The notes: a model not told the origin generated them from the letters alone. 64,000 nt of DNA from Owenia fusiformis (GCA_903813345.2 CAIIXF020000007.1:16102714-16166713); one strand, 5' to 3'. Shown: positions 10,681 to 21,231, numbered from the stretch's first letter. Numbers and translations: made by a program.

Positions 10681-12576
10681 ATCATTGAGCTCTTGGCAAT
10701 GTTATTTAACCAAATCTTGCATCTAGAATATATCCCTCTGAGTTTTAGACTTGGAGTCTTAGTTCCTATTTTTAAAGGAGGTAATAAAGATAGTCTAAAT
10801 AAAGACAATCATAGGGGAATAACTCTTATTTCTACATATATGAAAATACTAGAGAAGCTGATGGTTGACAGAAGTAAGAATGTTAAATTATCAGAAGAAA
10901 TATCGTGTTTGCAAGCTGCGAATAAGGAAAAAACATCATGTCTTCATACTTCTTTTTTAACAAGAGAAGCCATAAGCCATGGGTTGGAGAATGGTGATGA
11001 CGTCATTGTGACGTCAGTAGACATCCGTAAAGCCTTTGACAGTGTGTGGCATGCAGGTCTATTGTACAAGATTTTCAATATTGGAATCAATGGGAAACTT
11101 TGGAGAATCTTGCGCTTAAGCTATATGGATTATAAATGTGCAATACGATGTGGATCAGATGTGTTATCGGAACCTTTTAGCATTTCCCAGGGTGTCCATC
11201 AAGGTGGTATTTATTCGATGGAATTGTACTCTTTATATATGAATAAACTCTTAATTGACATTGTAGCAAGTGGCAGAGGAAGCTCGATTGGTGACATAGT
11301 GTGCACATGCCCGTCTTACGCGGATGACACTGTTATCATCGGATATCATACGAAATCTGTTCAGTATATACTAGACCTAATGCATGAGTATAGCAAAACC
11401 TGGAGGTTCAAATATCATCCTGAAAAATGTAAAGTTGTAATTTTTACGAACAGGAAAACCATGACTGATCACGCTGACCTTAAGCTTGGCGAAAGTGTTA
11501 TCCCAGTTGTACGATCAACACAGCATGTTGGCCTACCCCTGTCTACAGATAGCAGTAATAGGGAATTCATTGATGATGCGATATCTAAAGGACGCAGGTC
11601 GATGAATGCGTACATTGGAACTACTACCAGCTGTACAAACCCAACGAATCCTCTAACTGCTTCTAAGTTATATTGGGCAGTGAGTGTTCCTTCAATGACT
11701 TTCGGTATGGAGCTGATACACTTTAATGAGGCAGAATATGAGACGCTAGAGCAAGGGCATCGGGGAATAGGCAAAAAATTGCAGGGTATCCCGGTAAACA
11801 CACCCAATGTTGCCGTTCTACCTCAGCTCGGATGGCATAGTATAACTTCCACTCTCATAATAGCGAAAATGATGTTCTTATTACAGCTATTATCGATGGC
11901 CATTGGTTCAGTGTACAGATGCGTTGCGATCAAAAGAATATTAGCTTACAGAATAGGAGGAAGGCAACTGAGCAAATTCTCACCAATAAATGATTTTATG
12001 ATACTTGCCGAACGATATGGAATATTGCACTTAATATATGACATGATTGACTCGACCACCTTGCCATCTAAAGACTTGTGGAAACAGAAGGTTGGGACAA
12101 AAATTCGAGATTATGATCTGAATCGATGGAGAAGGGAGGCGACTACATATCACAAGTTAAAGCTATACACGGACATTGTTCAAAAAGTCAAACCAATAGT
12201 ATGGTGGACTATAGCCAGACAAGATGCTAGATATATCCGAAGATGCTCTCTTATGGTTCGACTACTCACCAGCCAAGGTAATCTGAGAGTAAACGTTGGA
12301 GAATGGGAGGGAATTCCAATGAGGGATAGACTCTGTGAACTGTGTCAGCATGAAGTTGAGACTTTAGAGCACTTTACGTTGTTTTGCCCAAATAACAATG
12401 AAAACAGGACCCAAATACAAATAGTGATAAACAGATATTTGAATGATGAGCACATGACGACTTCTAACAAACTGAAATTGGTCTACGGAGGCGATGAGCG
12501 TGTCAGTCATGATGAACTCAAGGCAATGTCCAGTAATGTACGTGACATGTATATTAAAAGAACGGAGAAAAACTGA
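10681..12576 (+). CDS. non-LTR reverse transcriptase, N-terminally truncated
   Basis: The frame is open from the element's 5' boundary to the TGA at 12574-12576. There is no genuine start codon, because the N-terminus was lost. Residue numbers here count from the codon at 10693. The entry motif IPLSFRLGVLVPIFKGG lies at about 14-30. The palm motif SVDIRKAFDSVWH lies at about 108-120. QGVHQGGIYSMELYSLY lies at 166-182, where the usual aromatic/proline region is altered. The catalytic YADD is at 209-212. A C-terminal Cys/His motif (CELCQHEVETLEHFTLFC, about 548-565) is typical of many LINEs. It would copy the LINE RNA by target-primed reverse transcription. The frame is intact over its whole preserved length, suggesting a fairly young insertion. 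The clade is not assigned. Confidence 0.85.
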   Translation: MIELLAMLFNQILHLEYIPLSFRLGVLVPIFKGGNKDSLNKDNHRGITLISTYMKILEKLMVDRSKNVKLSEEISCLQAANKEKTSCLHTSFLTREAISHGLENGDDVIVTSVDIRKAFDSVWHAGLLYKIFNIGINGKLWRILRLSYMDYKCAIRCGSDVLSEPFSISQGVHQGGIYSMELYSLYMNKLLIDIVASGRGSSIGDIVCTCPSYADDTVIIGYHTKSVQYILDLMHEYSKTWRFKYHPEKCKVVIFTNRKTMTDHADLKLGESVIPVVRSTQHVGLPLSTDSSNREFIDDAISKGRRSMNAYIGTTTSCTNPTNPLTASKLYWAVSVPSMTFGMELIHFNEAEYETLEQGHRGIGKKLQGIPVNTPNVAVLPQLGWHSITSTLIIAKMMFLLQLLSMAIGSVYRCVAIKRILAYRIGGRQLSKFSPINDFMILAERYGILHLIYDMIDSTTLPSKDLWKQKVGTKIRDYDLNRWRREATTYHKLKLYTDIVQKVKPIVWWTIARQDARYIRRCSLMVRLLTSQGNLRVNVGEWEGIPMRDRLCELCQHEVETLEHFTLFCPNNNENRTQIQIVINRYLNDEHMTTSNKLKLVYGGDERVSHDELKAMSSNVRDMYIKRTEKN

Positions 12577-12818
12577 AATCCACATAAGAATGGTGGGAGT
12601 AGTGATCGGTTGCCAAGGTTTTGATGTAACGATTTACCTAATTAGTAAATAGGTTTAAGCAAAGATATTTTACCGATATGAGTCTATGTATATAGTTTTA
12701 CCAAGATGAGCCTGTAATACACCTATGTATTTATATTTACAATGAGATTTGGTTTGATAAATGATAGGTGGACAATATCATATTGTAGCTAAAGGGTAAT
12801 AGGTAAAGTGTAGGTTAA

Positions 12819-12855
12819 CTGACGGCGTCAACGCGGTAGCCTGGCGTCCGTCAAC
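12819..12855 (+). promoter_or_regulatory. LINE 3'-UTR hairpin, copy 1
   Basis: CTGACGGCGTCA is paired with TGGCGTCCGTCA across the loop ACGCGGTAGCC. This gives a GC-rich stem-loop inside an AT-rich 3' UTR. A second near-identical copy lies about 93 bp downstream. Confidence 0.7.
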
Positions 12856-12912
12856 AGCAAATATTAGGTGGAGAACTTGTTTTTCTTATATTATGTAACA
12901 GATAGTAGTAAC

Positions 12913-12948
12913 TTGACGGCGTCAACGCGGTAGCCTGACGTCCGTCAA
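12913..12948 (+). promoter_or_regulatory. LINE 3'-UTR hairpin, copy 2
   Basis: TTGACGGCGTCA pairs with TGACGTCCGTCAA. The stem is about 12 bp with a single-base bulge, and the loop ACGCGGTAGCC is identical to copy 1. The two copies differ at only a few bases. This suggests a functional structure, perhaps for RT or host-factor recognition. Confidence 0.7.
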
Positions 12949-13034
12949 CATCAGTGATTGGTTGTAAATAAACATTTTAATTGTTTTTATTATTGTATGT
13001 GTCTTTTATATGTATTGTAATAATTAATTATTAT

Positions 13035-13074
13035 TATCTCCAAAAATGGAGGCGAAATAAATATAATAATAATA
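13035..13074 (+). other. LINE 3' terminus: hairpin plus ATA-repeat tail
   Basis: CTCCAAAAATGGAG forms a 5-bp stem with an AAAA loop. It is followed by GCGAAATAAATATAATAAT and further ATA units, directly before the target duplication. Stem-loop plus short repeat tail is the known layout for RT recognition in several LINE clades. Confidence 0.65.
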
Positions 13075-13140
13075 ACCTGTCTAATCTGAACATTTTATCA
13101 GAAATCAAATGTCTGGACATTTCAATAATAGCCACATATT
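13075..13140. mobile_element. right part of the LINE-split Tigger-like MITE
   Basis: After the duplicated ACCTGTC the MITE resumes with TAATCTGAACATTTTATC. It decays near AATAATAGCC, which corresponds to the diverged right TIR. The right TA is not clear. Confidence 0.5.
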
Positions 13141-13340
13141 GAGTCAATGTTATAGTTCTTATTATCTTTACATATGCAATGTAATCAAAGAACCAATATT
13201 GTCCTAATTAACTTTTTTAATTCTCAATGACATCCCTAATTGTGGAAAACAACAGGAAAGGTGTGAATATGGGAGTTAATTGGTTTATCCTATTAGAAAA
13301 GAACTGAATGTTTTATGTTTGGATTAAAGTGCCCGATTAA

Positions 13341-13383
13341 CTATAAAATGCGCATGCGTCCAGGTGTTGATAAACTATAAATA
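13341..13383 (+). promoter_or_regulatory. possible promoter: TATA boxes and NRF-1-like site
   Basis: Two TATA-like boxes, CTATAAAA (13341-13348) and CTATAAATA (13375-13383), flank TGCGCATGCGT (13349-13359), which is close to the NRF-1 palindrome. About 45 bp further on, CACCACAAG is followed by the donor-like GTAAGC. A short frame with more balanced codons follows at 13550. No transcript evidence is available. Confidence 0.35.
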
Positions 13384-13549
13384 GCGAAAATCCAGGGTTT
13401 GTCACCACAAGGTAAGCCAGGACGTGTTGAGAGAACAGCTAGTGTTGATATTGAATTTATATGTAGCCAGATAAGTTTTCTTATTGAAATTACATATGGT
13501 TATTAGCAATACTTTGTAGGTGCTAAATAATAAAATATTTAGAGTATAT

Positions 13550-13750
13550 ATGAGAGAAATTGGTCATTTCGAACCTGTTGAAAAGTTTGTGGCTCTCGGC
13601 TACACCGGGGAATTTACTTCCATGAGTACACACATAAATGTGGGGTTCCCCAAGAGGTACGCGACAAGGTTACCTGGCATCAAATGTGCGACTAAATGCT
13701 ACTATCGAGAAGATAAAATAACGAATACGACAATAAGTTATTGCATGTGA
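13550..13750 (+). CDS. hypothetical small ORF (66 codons)
   Basis: From ATG at 13550 the frame reads MREIGHFEPVEKFVALGYTG and continues to the TGA at 13750, with several Cys, Lys and Arg residues. Base composition is less AT-biased than the flanks. An acceptor-like ACTTTGTAG lies just upstream (13511-13519), and the TATA/NRF-1-like cluster is about 170 bp upstream. About 75-bp related segments (GAAAGGTGTGAAT...) occur at 13255 and 14327, so this may be part of a transposon. No family recognised. Confidence 0.25.
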   Translation: MREIGHFEPVEKFVALGYTGEFTSMSTHINVGFPKRYATRLPGIKCATKCYYREDKITNTTISYCM

Positions 13751-14560
13751 CAATTCCGAGCCTTCATCTCACTGAAGTATTTTGAAGTGAAAATAGGATT
13801 TTTGTTTTGATACATGAATTCAGATGAACGTAACTTTATTCTGACAACTAATCAAAACTGAACAAAATTGATTGTACGTAACAGACAATTTATTGTTTTA
13901 CAATGTTTTGATTGGCTAAACGAATGAAACCAACAAATTATGACATGTAAAATGACAATTTTGAAATGTAAAATTTAAAAGTGACAAACACAACCTCCCT
14001 ATCCACTCTTTGGGAGCCCTAGTAAATTAGTAATATGTACATGCAGCAGTGGTAGTGTACAGCTTACTATCACACTACGCTTTGTATTCTAAAGCCTGTT
14101 GTTTGTAATAACACTGTTCACTCAACGTATGTTTTGTGTGTGGGCAGTCAACGATAATCATTGTTTTATCCCAGTTATATGACCTCGGCAATTATAACAA
14201 AACCGTACTAAACGAAAAAACGCAAATAAGAGAAAGCTTTCACACACATATAAAAAATGAACTAGTCTAATCCGCCAGTATAAACTCTGTGCTATACGTA
14301 GCCGGGTCAGGCGCACACTTTAAGAGAAAGGTGTGAATCAAGAAGATAATTGGTTTATCCTTATTTTAAATTAACTGGATGTTTTTGATTTGGATTATGA
14401 ACAAGTCTTAACTGTTTTATATCCCATGGGTCCGTTATGATAGCTAGGATTCAATCAGTAAATGTTCTATAATCACAAAGACAACACAGACACATTTGCA
14501 GACAAAATTATATCACGAGAAAGAGAAAAAAATTCAACTTCATAATATCCTATCACTAAA

Positions 14561-14745
14561 ATGCCTCCTAAAAAGGCACATCTGACATCCTGAATGCCCT
14601 TGATATTTTGAAAGATTATGCATCATCTCGAATGGGCACTCATGAAAAATTCTTTTTAATTGAAGAGGGTAACTACTCAAATATTGCTAATGCTAAAAGT
14701 GCCAAGAAACAAACAACAATGAACGACTTTTTCAAGCTAAAGTAA
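14561..14745 (+). pseudogene. Tigger/pogo-like transposase remnant
   Basis: ATG at 14561 opens MPPKKAHLTS and stops. In the next frame (about 14572-14745) there is a longer open segment with DILNALDILKDYASS and a C-terminal KQTTMNDFFKLK stop. A leucine-rich helix followed by a KQTT-(x)-DFF tail is typical of the C-terminus of Tigger/jerky transposases. The arrangement suggests an internally deleted gene keeping only start and end. A Tigger-like right terminus lies downstream at 15113. No catalytic domain remains. Confidence 0.55.
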
Positions 14746-15029
14746 AGCAGTGCTATGTAACCATAATATGAGATAAGTCATTTAATAAGCATAAGATTTC
14801 GTACAAGACTATCATATACTTATAAAGTGTATTACAAAGTTTTTGCCAAAATTAAAGAGTTATTTTTCCAAAAATAATGAAATTGTTCAAAATGTAAATA
14901 AAACATAGCATATACATGTAGGCTAATAGGCCTATTGTAGAATAAACTCATCAACAACATGTATTGTTTTCTGACTAAGTATTTAGTGTTCAATATAGTG
15001 GACTGAACAATGACAATCCCCCCCGACCA

Positions 15030-15113
15030 ACAATATCCTCGAAATTTGAACACCTGCCAATTTGAACGCTTTTGGCTGGTCCCATGGGTGTTCGGATTAG
15101 ACAGGTTTTACTG
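15030..15113. mobile_element. right end of Tigger-like element
   Basis: Interior words (AATTTGAACACC, TTGGCTGGTCCCAT) lead into GATTAGACAGGTTTTACTG, the inverse of the CAGTAAAACCTGT left end seen at 10525. It is followed by TA (15114-15115). Together with the transposase remnant upstream it may be the 3' part of one element. A matching left TIR was not found. Confidence 0.6.
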
Positions 15114-15649
15114 TAGTTGTATTGTGGCAATGCTTTGTGATGTGGGGGGGGGGGGGGCGGCAGTATAATGGAAAGAAGACAGTACAGTACATGGGGAGCA
15201 GTACTATGGAAATAGAGCACTAAATTGGGACAGTACGAGATAGTATTATAGAGAGGACAGTATATTCACCTCTAAGTACAACTTTCACATTTGCAATCAC
15301 AAATTGGTAACAGATATTTTCAACTATAGATAGCCCCAAAGCATTGCCTTAATGTTTTTTATGAAACTTTGGCAATATTGTTTGTATAATTTTGTGGACT
15401 AATGGAATAAAGCCATTCCTCAAAGAAAATCATAACTTGTCAAACTTTTAGGATAATTTAGGAGAATGTTTTAGACCCCTTCCTTATAATGTATCCAGCA
15501 AGACCCAAAATGCAATCATAACAGTGCATCATGATAAACCATGACATCTTATTTGGTAAAGAATAATCTGGTGAAACAGAGAGATGTGCATGTGTATATT
15601 TTTGTGCATGTAAAAACAAGCAATGCACAAGCAAATAAGTATAACTTAC

Positions 15650-15724
15650 CATTGTCTCCAAGGTTATTATGCCAAGCAGGGATCTCAATTCTTCTGATCA
15701 AGACTCCTTTTTCTATTTGCATAC
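15650..15724 (-). CDS. candidate internal exon, unknown protein
   Basis: Minus strand: acceptor CATGTTCTTCAG, 75 open bases, donor GTAAGT (preceded by GACAATG). The reading is MQIEKGVLIRRIEIPAWHNN followed by LGDN, entering and leaving in phase 1. Codon choice looks natural and both splice sites are strong. This is one of the better candidates for a minus-strand gene. No domain is recognised. Confidence 0.4.
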
Positions 15725-17171
15725 CTGAAGAACATGAAAAACCTTTATTAGAGTATATAAGTATGTGACTCATTTCACATTCAAATTCCTATAAAACATC
15801 ATACTTTGTGGTAGAAGCAAGAGTATCAAAGCTGATATATCATTTGTAATAGAGGGTAGAGTGGCAAGATGATGGGCATTCAGAGACACTTAAGTGTCTC
15901 TCCCTCCTCATCCAGATGCAGGGCTCCAGATATCCTCCCTTCTTCCAGAAAAATGAGGTACACACTCTGTGTTCGGAGGATGCTCCCTCCTATGGATAGG
16001 GCATAACACATAAAGTAAACCTATGGGGCCCCATGCATTGATCAAATGTGCTGTTTATGCTCAATTTATATTCTCTGTCAGTTTATTACTTGCCTTATGT
16101 GTATACGTCTGTAAAGTCTCTCACAACAAATATATTACTACTTTTTATATGGAGGTTTAAATTCAATGTATTCAGTTCATTCATCTAAGAACAAATTAGC
16201 TACTCATACCTTAAAGGCCCTTACAAGTGGTTCATCTCACATTATTAAATGTAAAACCTTATTTCCTTTGATGATATATCTAGAGGTACATGTACTCTAT
16301 GTGGCCTGAACTAGCCTCAGTGACAAAATACACCTTTCCATACACCTTATGAAAGTCAATATCTGTTTTAATTATACATCTCAACATCTCTCTAAATTAA
16401 CAGCTGTGCATATGTACCTCTCGAAAGGTATATCAAAAGTGACACCTTAAATATGAAAATCAAAAATATTTTCTGAGATAATTCATTCCCATATCAAAGT
16501 CAAAATATATGTGACACGTTGAAATGTACAACTGAAATTTTAGAAGTATACTACAAATTGCATCAAACTAGCATCATTACAATTTGTTTGAACCATGGGT
16601 ATCATTTCACTTCAAGTGTCCTCAAATATCATTATAATATCATTGCAAAATGAAAGTCACTTTATGTTCAACTGACAAAGTCCTGACACTCATAAATCGT
16701 AGGTCTAATAGCAAGATATAGTGTTACTATACCTCAGCTTTCAATATGTATTTTTAGTCGTCACTTGAACAACTGATAAAGGCGTGTCAGGTCTGATATT
16801 AATATTCTTTTAAATCTTTGTGAATATACAATAAAGTCTGGTCTAAATGGACTCCTTTTAAAGACAGTTTAACCTAGAACTATATCTTTAAAAGATTTAG
16901 AATGCAACTTAAAGCATATATTAATGGAGGAAAGTTGATCACCCCAAGCCTTTTAATGATGCCCAGGGGCCATGTCTCCCCATTGCAAAAGCATGATGAA
17001 TCTAGGACATCCCTCATGTATGATAACATGTTTGTTATTTAAATAGCATCCTGATGTTCAAAACTCTTACAATTACTTCAATTTTATATTGATTTTTACA
17101 GATAAATCCTCATAAAAAAGTAAATAGATCAACTTTGCAAACCTATTTCTTTATTGAAAGATATCAAATAA
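15725..17171. other. non-coding DNA
   Basis: No gene or element recognised. Near 15890-15990 there is a short segment rich in CTCCCTCCT-type words. Confidence 0.4.
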
Positions 17172-17179
17172 TTGTGCAC

Positions 17180-17815
17180 TAGTGCTTGCAACGGTAATGG
17201 ATCTCACTGCCGGTAAATTTCACCTCCATTACCTTACCGTTACCGATAATCGTTGATACTGATAATGTTCCTAAAATCCCGGGGAAAAACCTGAAAGTGA
17301 AACTAAAATATTTCGAAAAATCCTTAACGAAGCCGATTTCTCAGCTTGATTTCCCGCTCACATCAACTACAGTGGATATATTGTATCATCGTGTATCTCG
17401 TGTGTGATTGTGTATTGTTAGGAAGTCTTTGAATGATAATATAGAGTGAATTCGATCAAAATTGATCAAACTATTTGTTTTTGTTTTTACTTCACCGAAA
17501 TATCACGTCACGTGATTTGTTAATCTCGCGGCATGGGAGATGATTGACAGAAGTGGGTGGAGTTTTGCTTATCCTCCCGCCTTTTACGAATCCTTTGCAG
17601 TTGATTGACAGATTAGCTCTTCTAATGTGGAGATTGAAATATACATGATTGATAAAATATTCTTAAACGAACATTGTTTCGTAAATTTGACAATGGATCG
17701 CAATGCCAATCATCATGTTGCAGCAGCATGGCGATTATCGGCAATGGATTTTATTACCGGCAATTGAGAGTATCTACTGCCGCTGCCGACAACCCGGCAT
17801 TACCGTAAGGCACTA
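17180..17815. mobile_element. 636-bp hAT-like non-autonomous transposon
   Basis: The ends TAGTGCTTGCAACGGTAATG (left) and the inverse of TAGTGCCTTACGGTAATGCC (right) are flanked by an 8-bp duplication, TTGTGCAC, at 17172-17179 and 17816-17823. An 8-bp TSD with TAGTG-type termini fits hAT. The interior contains CCGGTAA/TTACCGG words near both ends and no transposase frame. Confidence 0.8.
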
Positions 17816-17823
17816 TTGTGCAC

Positions 17824-20229
17824 TCCAGTGTATTTAGATTGCTCTAAAAATAAGTATATAGAGCCTTTCAAACAGGAATTTCATGAGGACTTCAGACAAC
17901 AGAAAATATTTTTGGAAATTGCCTTTCTTTTACATGAAAATAGTCACAAAATTCATTAAAAACAATGAGAATTTCAGTAAAAAACTACCTACTGGTAATG
18001 CAGATACAGTATAACCTTTGTGATCTATGATGTGAAAAACTGACATATGTAAAGATTCACAAAGAAACAGTATTACAAAGATTGTAAAGCACTTACCTAT
18101 TTCTATGATATCACACACTTATGTGCCACAAGCTATGTCTCCGAGGCCCTTGAGTTAATTTGGGAACAGTTCCAAGGCCCTTGAGCTAATTTGTGGACCG
18201 TTATGTTCTTTTCTCGGAGCAATCAATTGAATTCGAAGATATCATTCTTCTTCAGTAGAGCCAGGATCTACATATCTGGAGCCTAGAATAAGATATACCT
18301 TAGTTAAGCCATTTTACTATGACATGATTGCAAGTTACTTTAGTATTAAGTGGGTGTACCTAACCAACACTTTATTGAGATAAGAGCATTTACCTTGGGG
18401 CTTACCTACATACACTATGTCATCTTCACACCTTTCCTTGTCACAAATTGAGGAAAAGGGAGAAATTGACACAAATTTAAATATACTGGTACAATATCCA
18501 AAGAGTAAAGTATATGGATATCTTCGAAATTTAGACATTGTGATTGAAATTGTAGAAAAATGAGTGAATTTAGTGCTTATTGTGTTAATTTTTGAATGGG
18601 TCACTAGTGGGATAGAGTTCATTTATGACAGTCAAAATAATGTAAGTAAATAAAGATCTGACAACACTGAATGCAAAACTTTCACATCAATGATGTCATC
18701 TAACAATTCATTTTGTTTGTCTTTCTTGAACAAACAGGATTCCTTGAAGACAAGTCAGAAATATCTGCACCATGTGAACCTTAACTGATCCTGTTTTAAA
18801 TTTACTGAATAATGCATTAATGAAGTGTGATGAATATTTACAGGGTGGGCCAAAAGATTTCACTTTCCACATTTATTACCATATCTCTGATAGACAGACA
18901 CACTCCAATAAACACACACCCGACTCTTCCAAGAAAGACTGGCAACTTGAAAAACAAAAATCAAGAAGAAATACAATTTATTCGACCGGGCGATAATAGG
19001 GTTGTCAAAGATTGTTCAATGTTGCTATAGATAGAGCCAAACTTAGAGTTAAAACTATAATGAACGTCAATTATGACCCGTTGCCATTACAAACACTCGC
19101 AGTGCCCGCGGTGTCCGTAGTGCATCATGGGAGTTCCGATCTATAAACATTTCTTCTGTCTTTCCCACAAACAAATATATGGATATAAAACATATTTTAA
19201 CTGACCATTCAGATATAGCCTTTAGATTTTGACTCAATTTTGTCAATTTTAAAAATGGCGTCTGCTCGGATCGATTGGAGTGGATGTTTATCATCAATAT
19301 TGATGCATATCATGTGGATTAAAAACCCAAGGAAACATATTCAGTAGATCGATAAATGCATGAGGAAAACATTGAGGTATGATACTATGTTATCTAGTTG
19401 ATGTGAGTCCAGTTTCAAAGGGGAAAATCATGAAACACCATGTTATCGCCCCAATTTTTTTTTCACAAATCCCCAGGGATTTGGTCATTTGAGACATCTC
19501 CTTCAGGAGAATTTGGCAAACACAATGTGCGTTTATTGGAGAGAATACAGTATGATGCGATGTTGGTATAGGGTAAGGTACCATGATCCTCGGTTAGGTA
19601 TTATGATTAACATACCGTATGCTTTTTATGAGACGACCATACCTTGTCTAGCATACAGCCTCAAGAAAAGAAATCCTATAATTACATGATAACATGATAT
19701 GGATAAACAGAAAGATTGGCTCAAATTGAGATATCTCTTCACCTTTTATAAGCCACCTGAAGAAATATCATACTTTCATATCTTGGAAGGGGACAACCCT
19801 GTGCATCATACAGGTATTGTCCTATCTGATCCTTTCACTAACACACTGATATCACACAAGTATGTAAGCCAATCAACTCTGATAATTGATAAACTTGTTG
19901 AATCAGACTCTAATTTAGTTTCCCTTATTGGATCACACTTGTGGTAACTCCTCATACTTAACTTGAAGATAAGGCCAAGCATACGTATGTGTCTCATATG
20001 TAAGACTTTAAGATTTCTCATGAAGTGCACACGTTGACAGGGATCCACCTGTTTGAGAAGCATAGTCTTGGTCACATACAGCTCATATAATTTCATTATT
20101 TAATATGGTTTATTACTTTATTCGCAACGGGGAACAACATTCTTATCATACCTATGTCCTAACATCCTGGTCCAAATTACAAATTGCCAAAACTCCAAAA
20201 CAATTCTTTAATTTTTTTATGTTCTTAAG
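17824..20229. other. mostly non-coding DNA with weak promoter-like and exon-like pieces
   Basis: At 18839 ACAGGGTGGGCCAAAA resembles a mariner-type terminus without a partner. Near 19090-19135 there is a GC-richer stretch (CCCGCGGTGTCCG). At 19255 ATGGCGTCTGCTCGG sits in good start context and opens 31 codons. At 19487 CATCTCCTTCAG precedes an open stretch reading EFGKHNVRLLERIQYDAML. These could be 5' parts of the gene ending at 20378, but splice connections cannot be built convincingly. Confidence 0.25.
18406..18436 (-). CDS. candidate 31-base exon
   Basis: On the minus strand a pyrimidine-rich tract (CTCCCTTTTCCTCAATTTG) ends at GACAAG. It is followed by 31 open bases (ERCEDDIVYV) and the donor GTAAGC. 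It enters in phase 0 and leaves in phase 1. Very short, so weakly supported. Confidence 0.2.
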
Positions 20230-20378
20230 AGGGTACAGCTGCCAGTTCTTTTAATGCTGGGGAAATTACTGATATGGTAACTGACCCAATGTCTGATGGA
20301 CTGGTTCAAGATATGAATGAGGATCTGGATAAGGATCGGACTGATAAGTTGATAGATGATAAAATGAATGAGAAATGA
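20230..20378 (+). CDS. candidate terminal exon of an unidentified gene
   Basis: A strong pyrimidine tract and AG (TTTTTTTATGTTCTTAAG) precede 48 open codons ending in TGA at 20376-20378. The reading includes GTAASSFNAGEITDMVTD and an acidic/charged end (DMNEDLDKDRTDKLIDDK, then MNEK). A poly(A) signal AATAAA lies about 55 bp after the stop. The composition is plausible for a solvent-exposed C-terminal tail. No homologue is recognised. The upstream exon is uncertain. Confidence 0.35.
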
Positions 20379-20431
20379 GATTGGTACAGTTCAAACTCAC
20401 ATCCAAATGCAATGCATAGGGTCAAATGATC

Positions 20432-20437
20432 AATAAA
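20432..20437 (+). terminator. possible polyadenylation signal
   Basis: AATAAA lies 54 bp after the TGA of the candidate terminal exon at 20230-20378. It supports that exon only weakly, because AATAAA is common in AT-rich DNA. Confidence 0.3.
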
Positions 20438-21100
20438 AAATCATTTGAAGTATAATCTAGAATAAAATGAATTTCATTAGAATAATGATCAACTTTATAT
20501 TTGAAAAAGATCACCGAGGAATAGATGTATTCATAGATCTTTCTTTGAAAATGTAGAACACAAAATATGGACACTTTTTAGTCTCAATTTTTAGATGTTC
20601 CATTGACAACCATGTTTATGAGGTAAAAGCAGAGTTTTCTTAAGACAAGATTACAGTTGTATTTTGATGTATTGAAATGTGCTATTCACGAATGTTATTC
20701 TAGAATACCACACCATGGAGAAGACTTTACTGTAACTTCAGATGGATTGTGTCATAAATCTGATCATAATGAATTAACTTATTTTGCTCTCTCTTATAGG
20801 TTGGTAGGTCTACATTTTGATATATGTAAGATCAAACCATTGAAGTCCCTCAGTAACCTAACAGGTGTATGAAACAAATGACACGTTTGTATCACTTTAA
20901 CTCTATCAAATGTCCCTATAAGCACTTATACAAAGAAATAACATGATTTATTTCAAACCTTTGATGCTCAATTCCCAGACAAGATCACGAAAAAGTCACC
21001 TCGACCGAAACATTCAAAATCAAATCATTTTTTATGATCAGAATTGAACACATCAATTTTTCTTTCAAAACAACTTTGAAATGTGATAAGTTACACTTAC
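20438..21100. other. non-coding DNA
   Basis: No gene, RNA or element ends recognised. Confidence 0.4.
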
Positions 21101-21231
21101 CTTTCATAGTTTCCAGACCAACAATATATTGAGTCAATCATTGACATTATTCGGGTGCAGCTTGACAGTGAATTCCAAGTAGCCTTCGGGGGGAGATATT
21201 CCCTCTAAGTGTGGTCCCCAAAACTCCTTAC
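21101..21231 (-). CDS. candidate exon with possible internal frameshift
   Basis: Minus strand: acceptor CTTGTGAATGCAG and donor GTAAGTG bound 131 bases. In the phase supplied by the candidate exon at 29.3 kb it reads KEFWGPHLEGISPPEGYLEF, then TVKLHPNNVND and TGA. A second frame is open across the rest (CTRIMSMIDSIYCWSGNYE) up to the donor. The two frames overlap around a run of six C. Either a stop lies inside an alternatively used exon, or the C-run is miscounted, or one frame is chance. No family recognised. Confidence 0.3.

Larger units (their letters stand above)
10679..13074 (+). mobile_element. 5'-truncated LINE with ATA-type tail
   Basis: This 2396-bp non-LTR retrotransposon is inserted in a Tigger-like MITE. 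The flanking duplication is ACCTGTC (10672-10678 and 13075-13081). It holds the C-terminal two thirds of a reverse transcriptase polyprotein, a 3' UTR with two copies of a hairpin, and a terminal CTCCA-AAAA-TGGAG hairpin followed by an (ATA)n-like tail. The 5' end, including any endonuclease, is missing, as is usual after incomplete reverse transcription. Confidence 0.85.
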
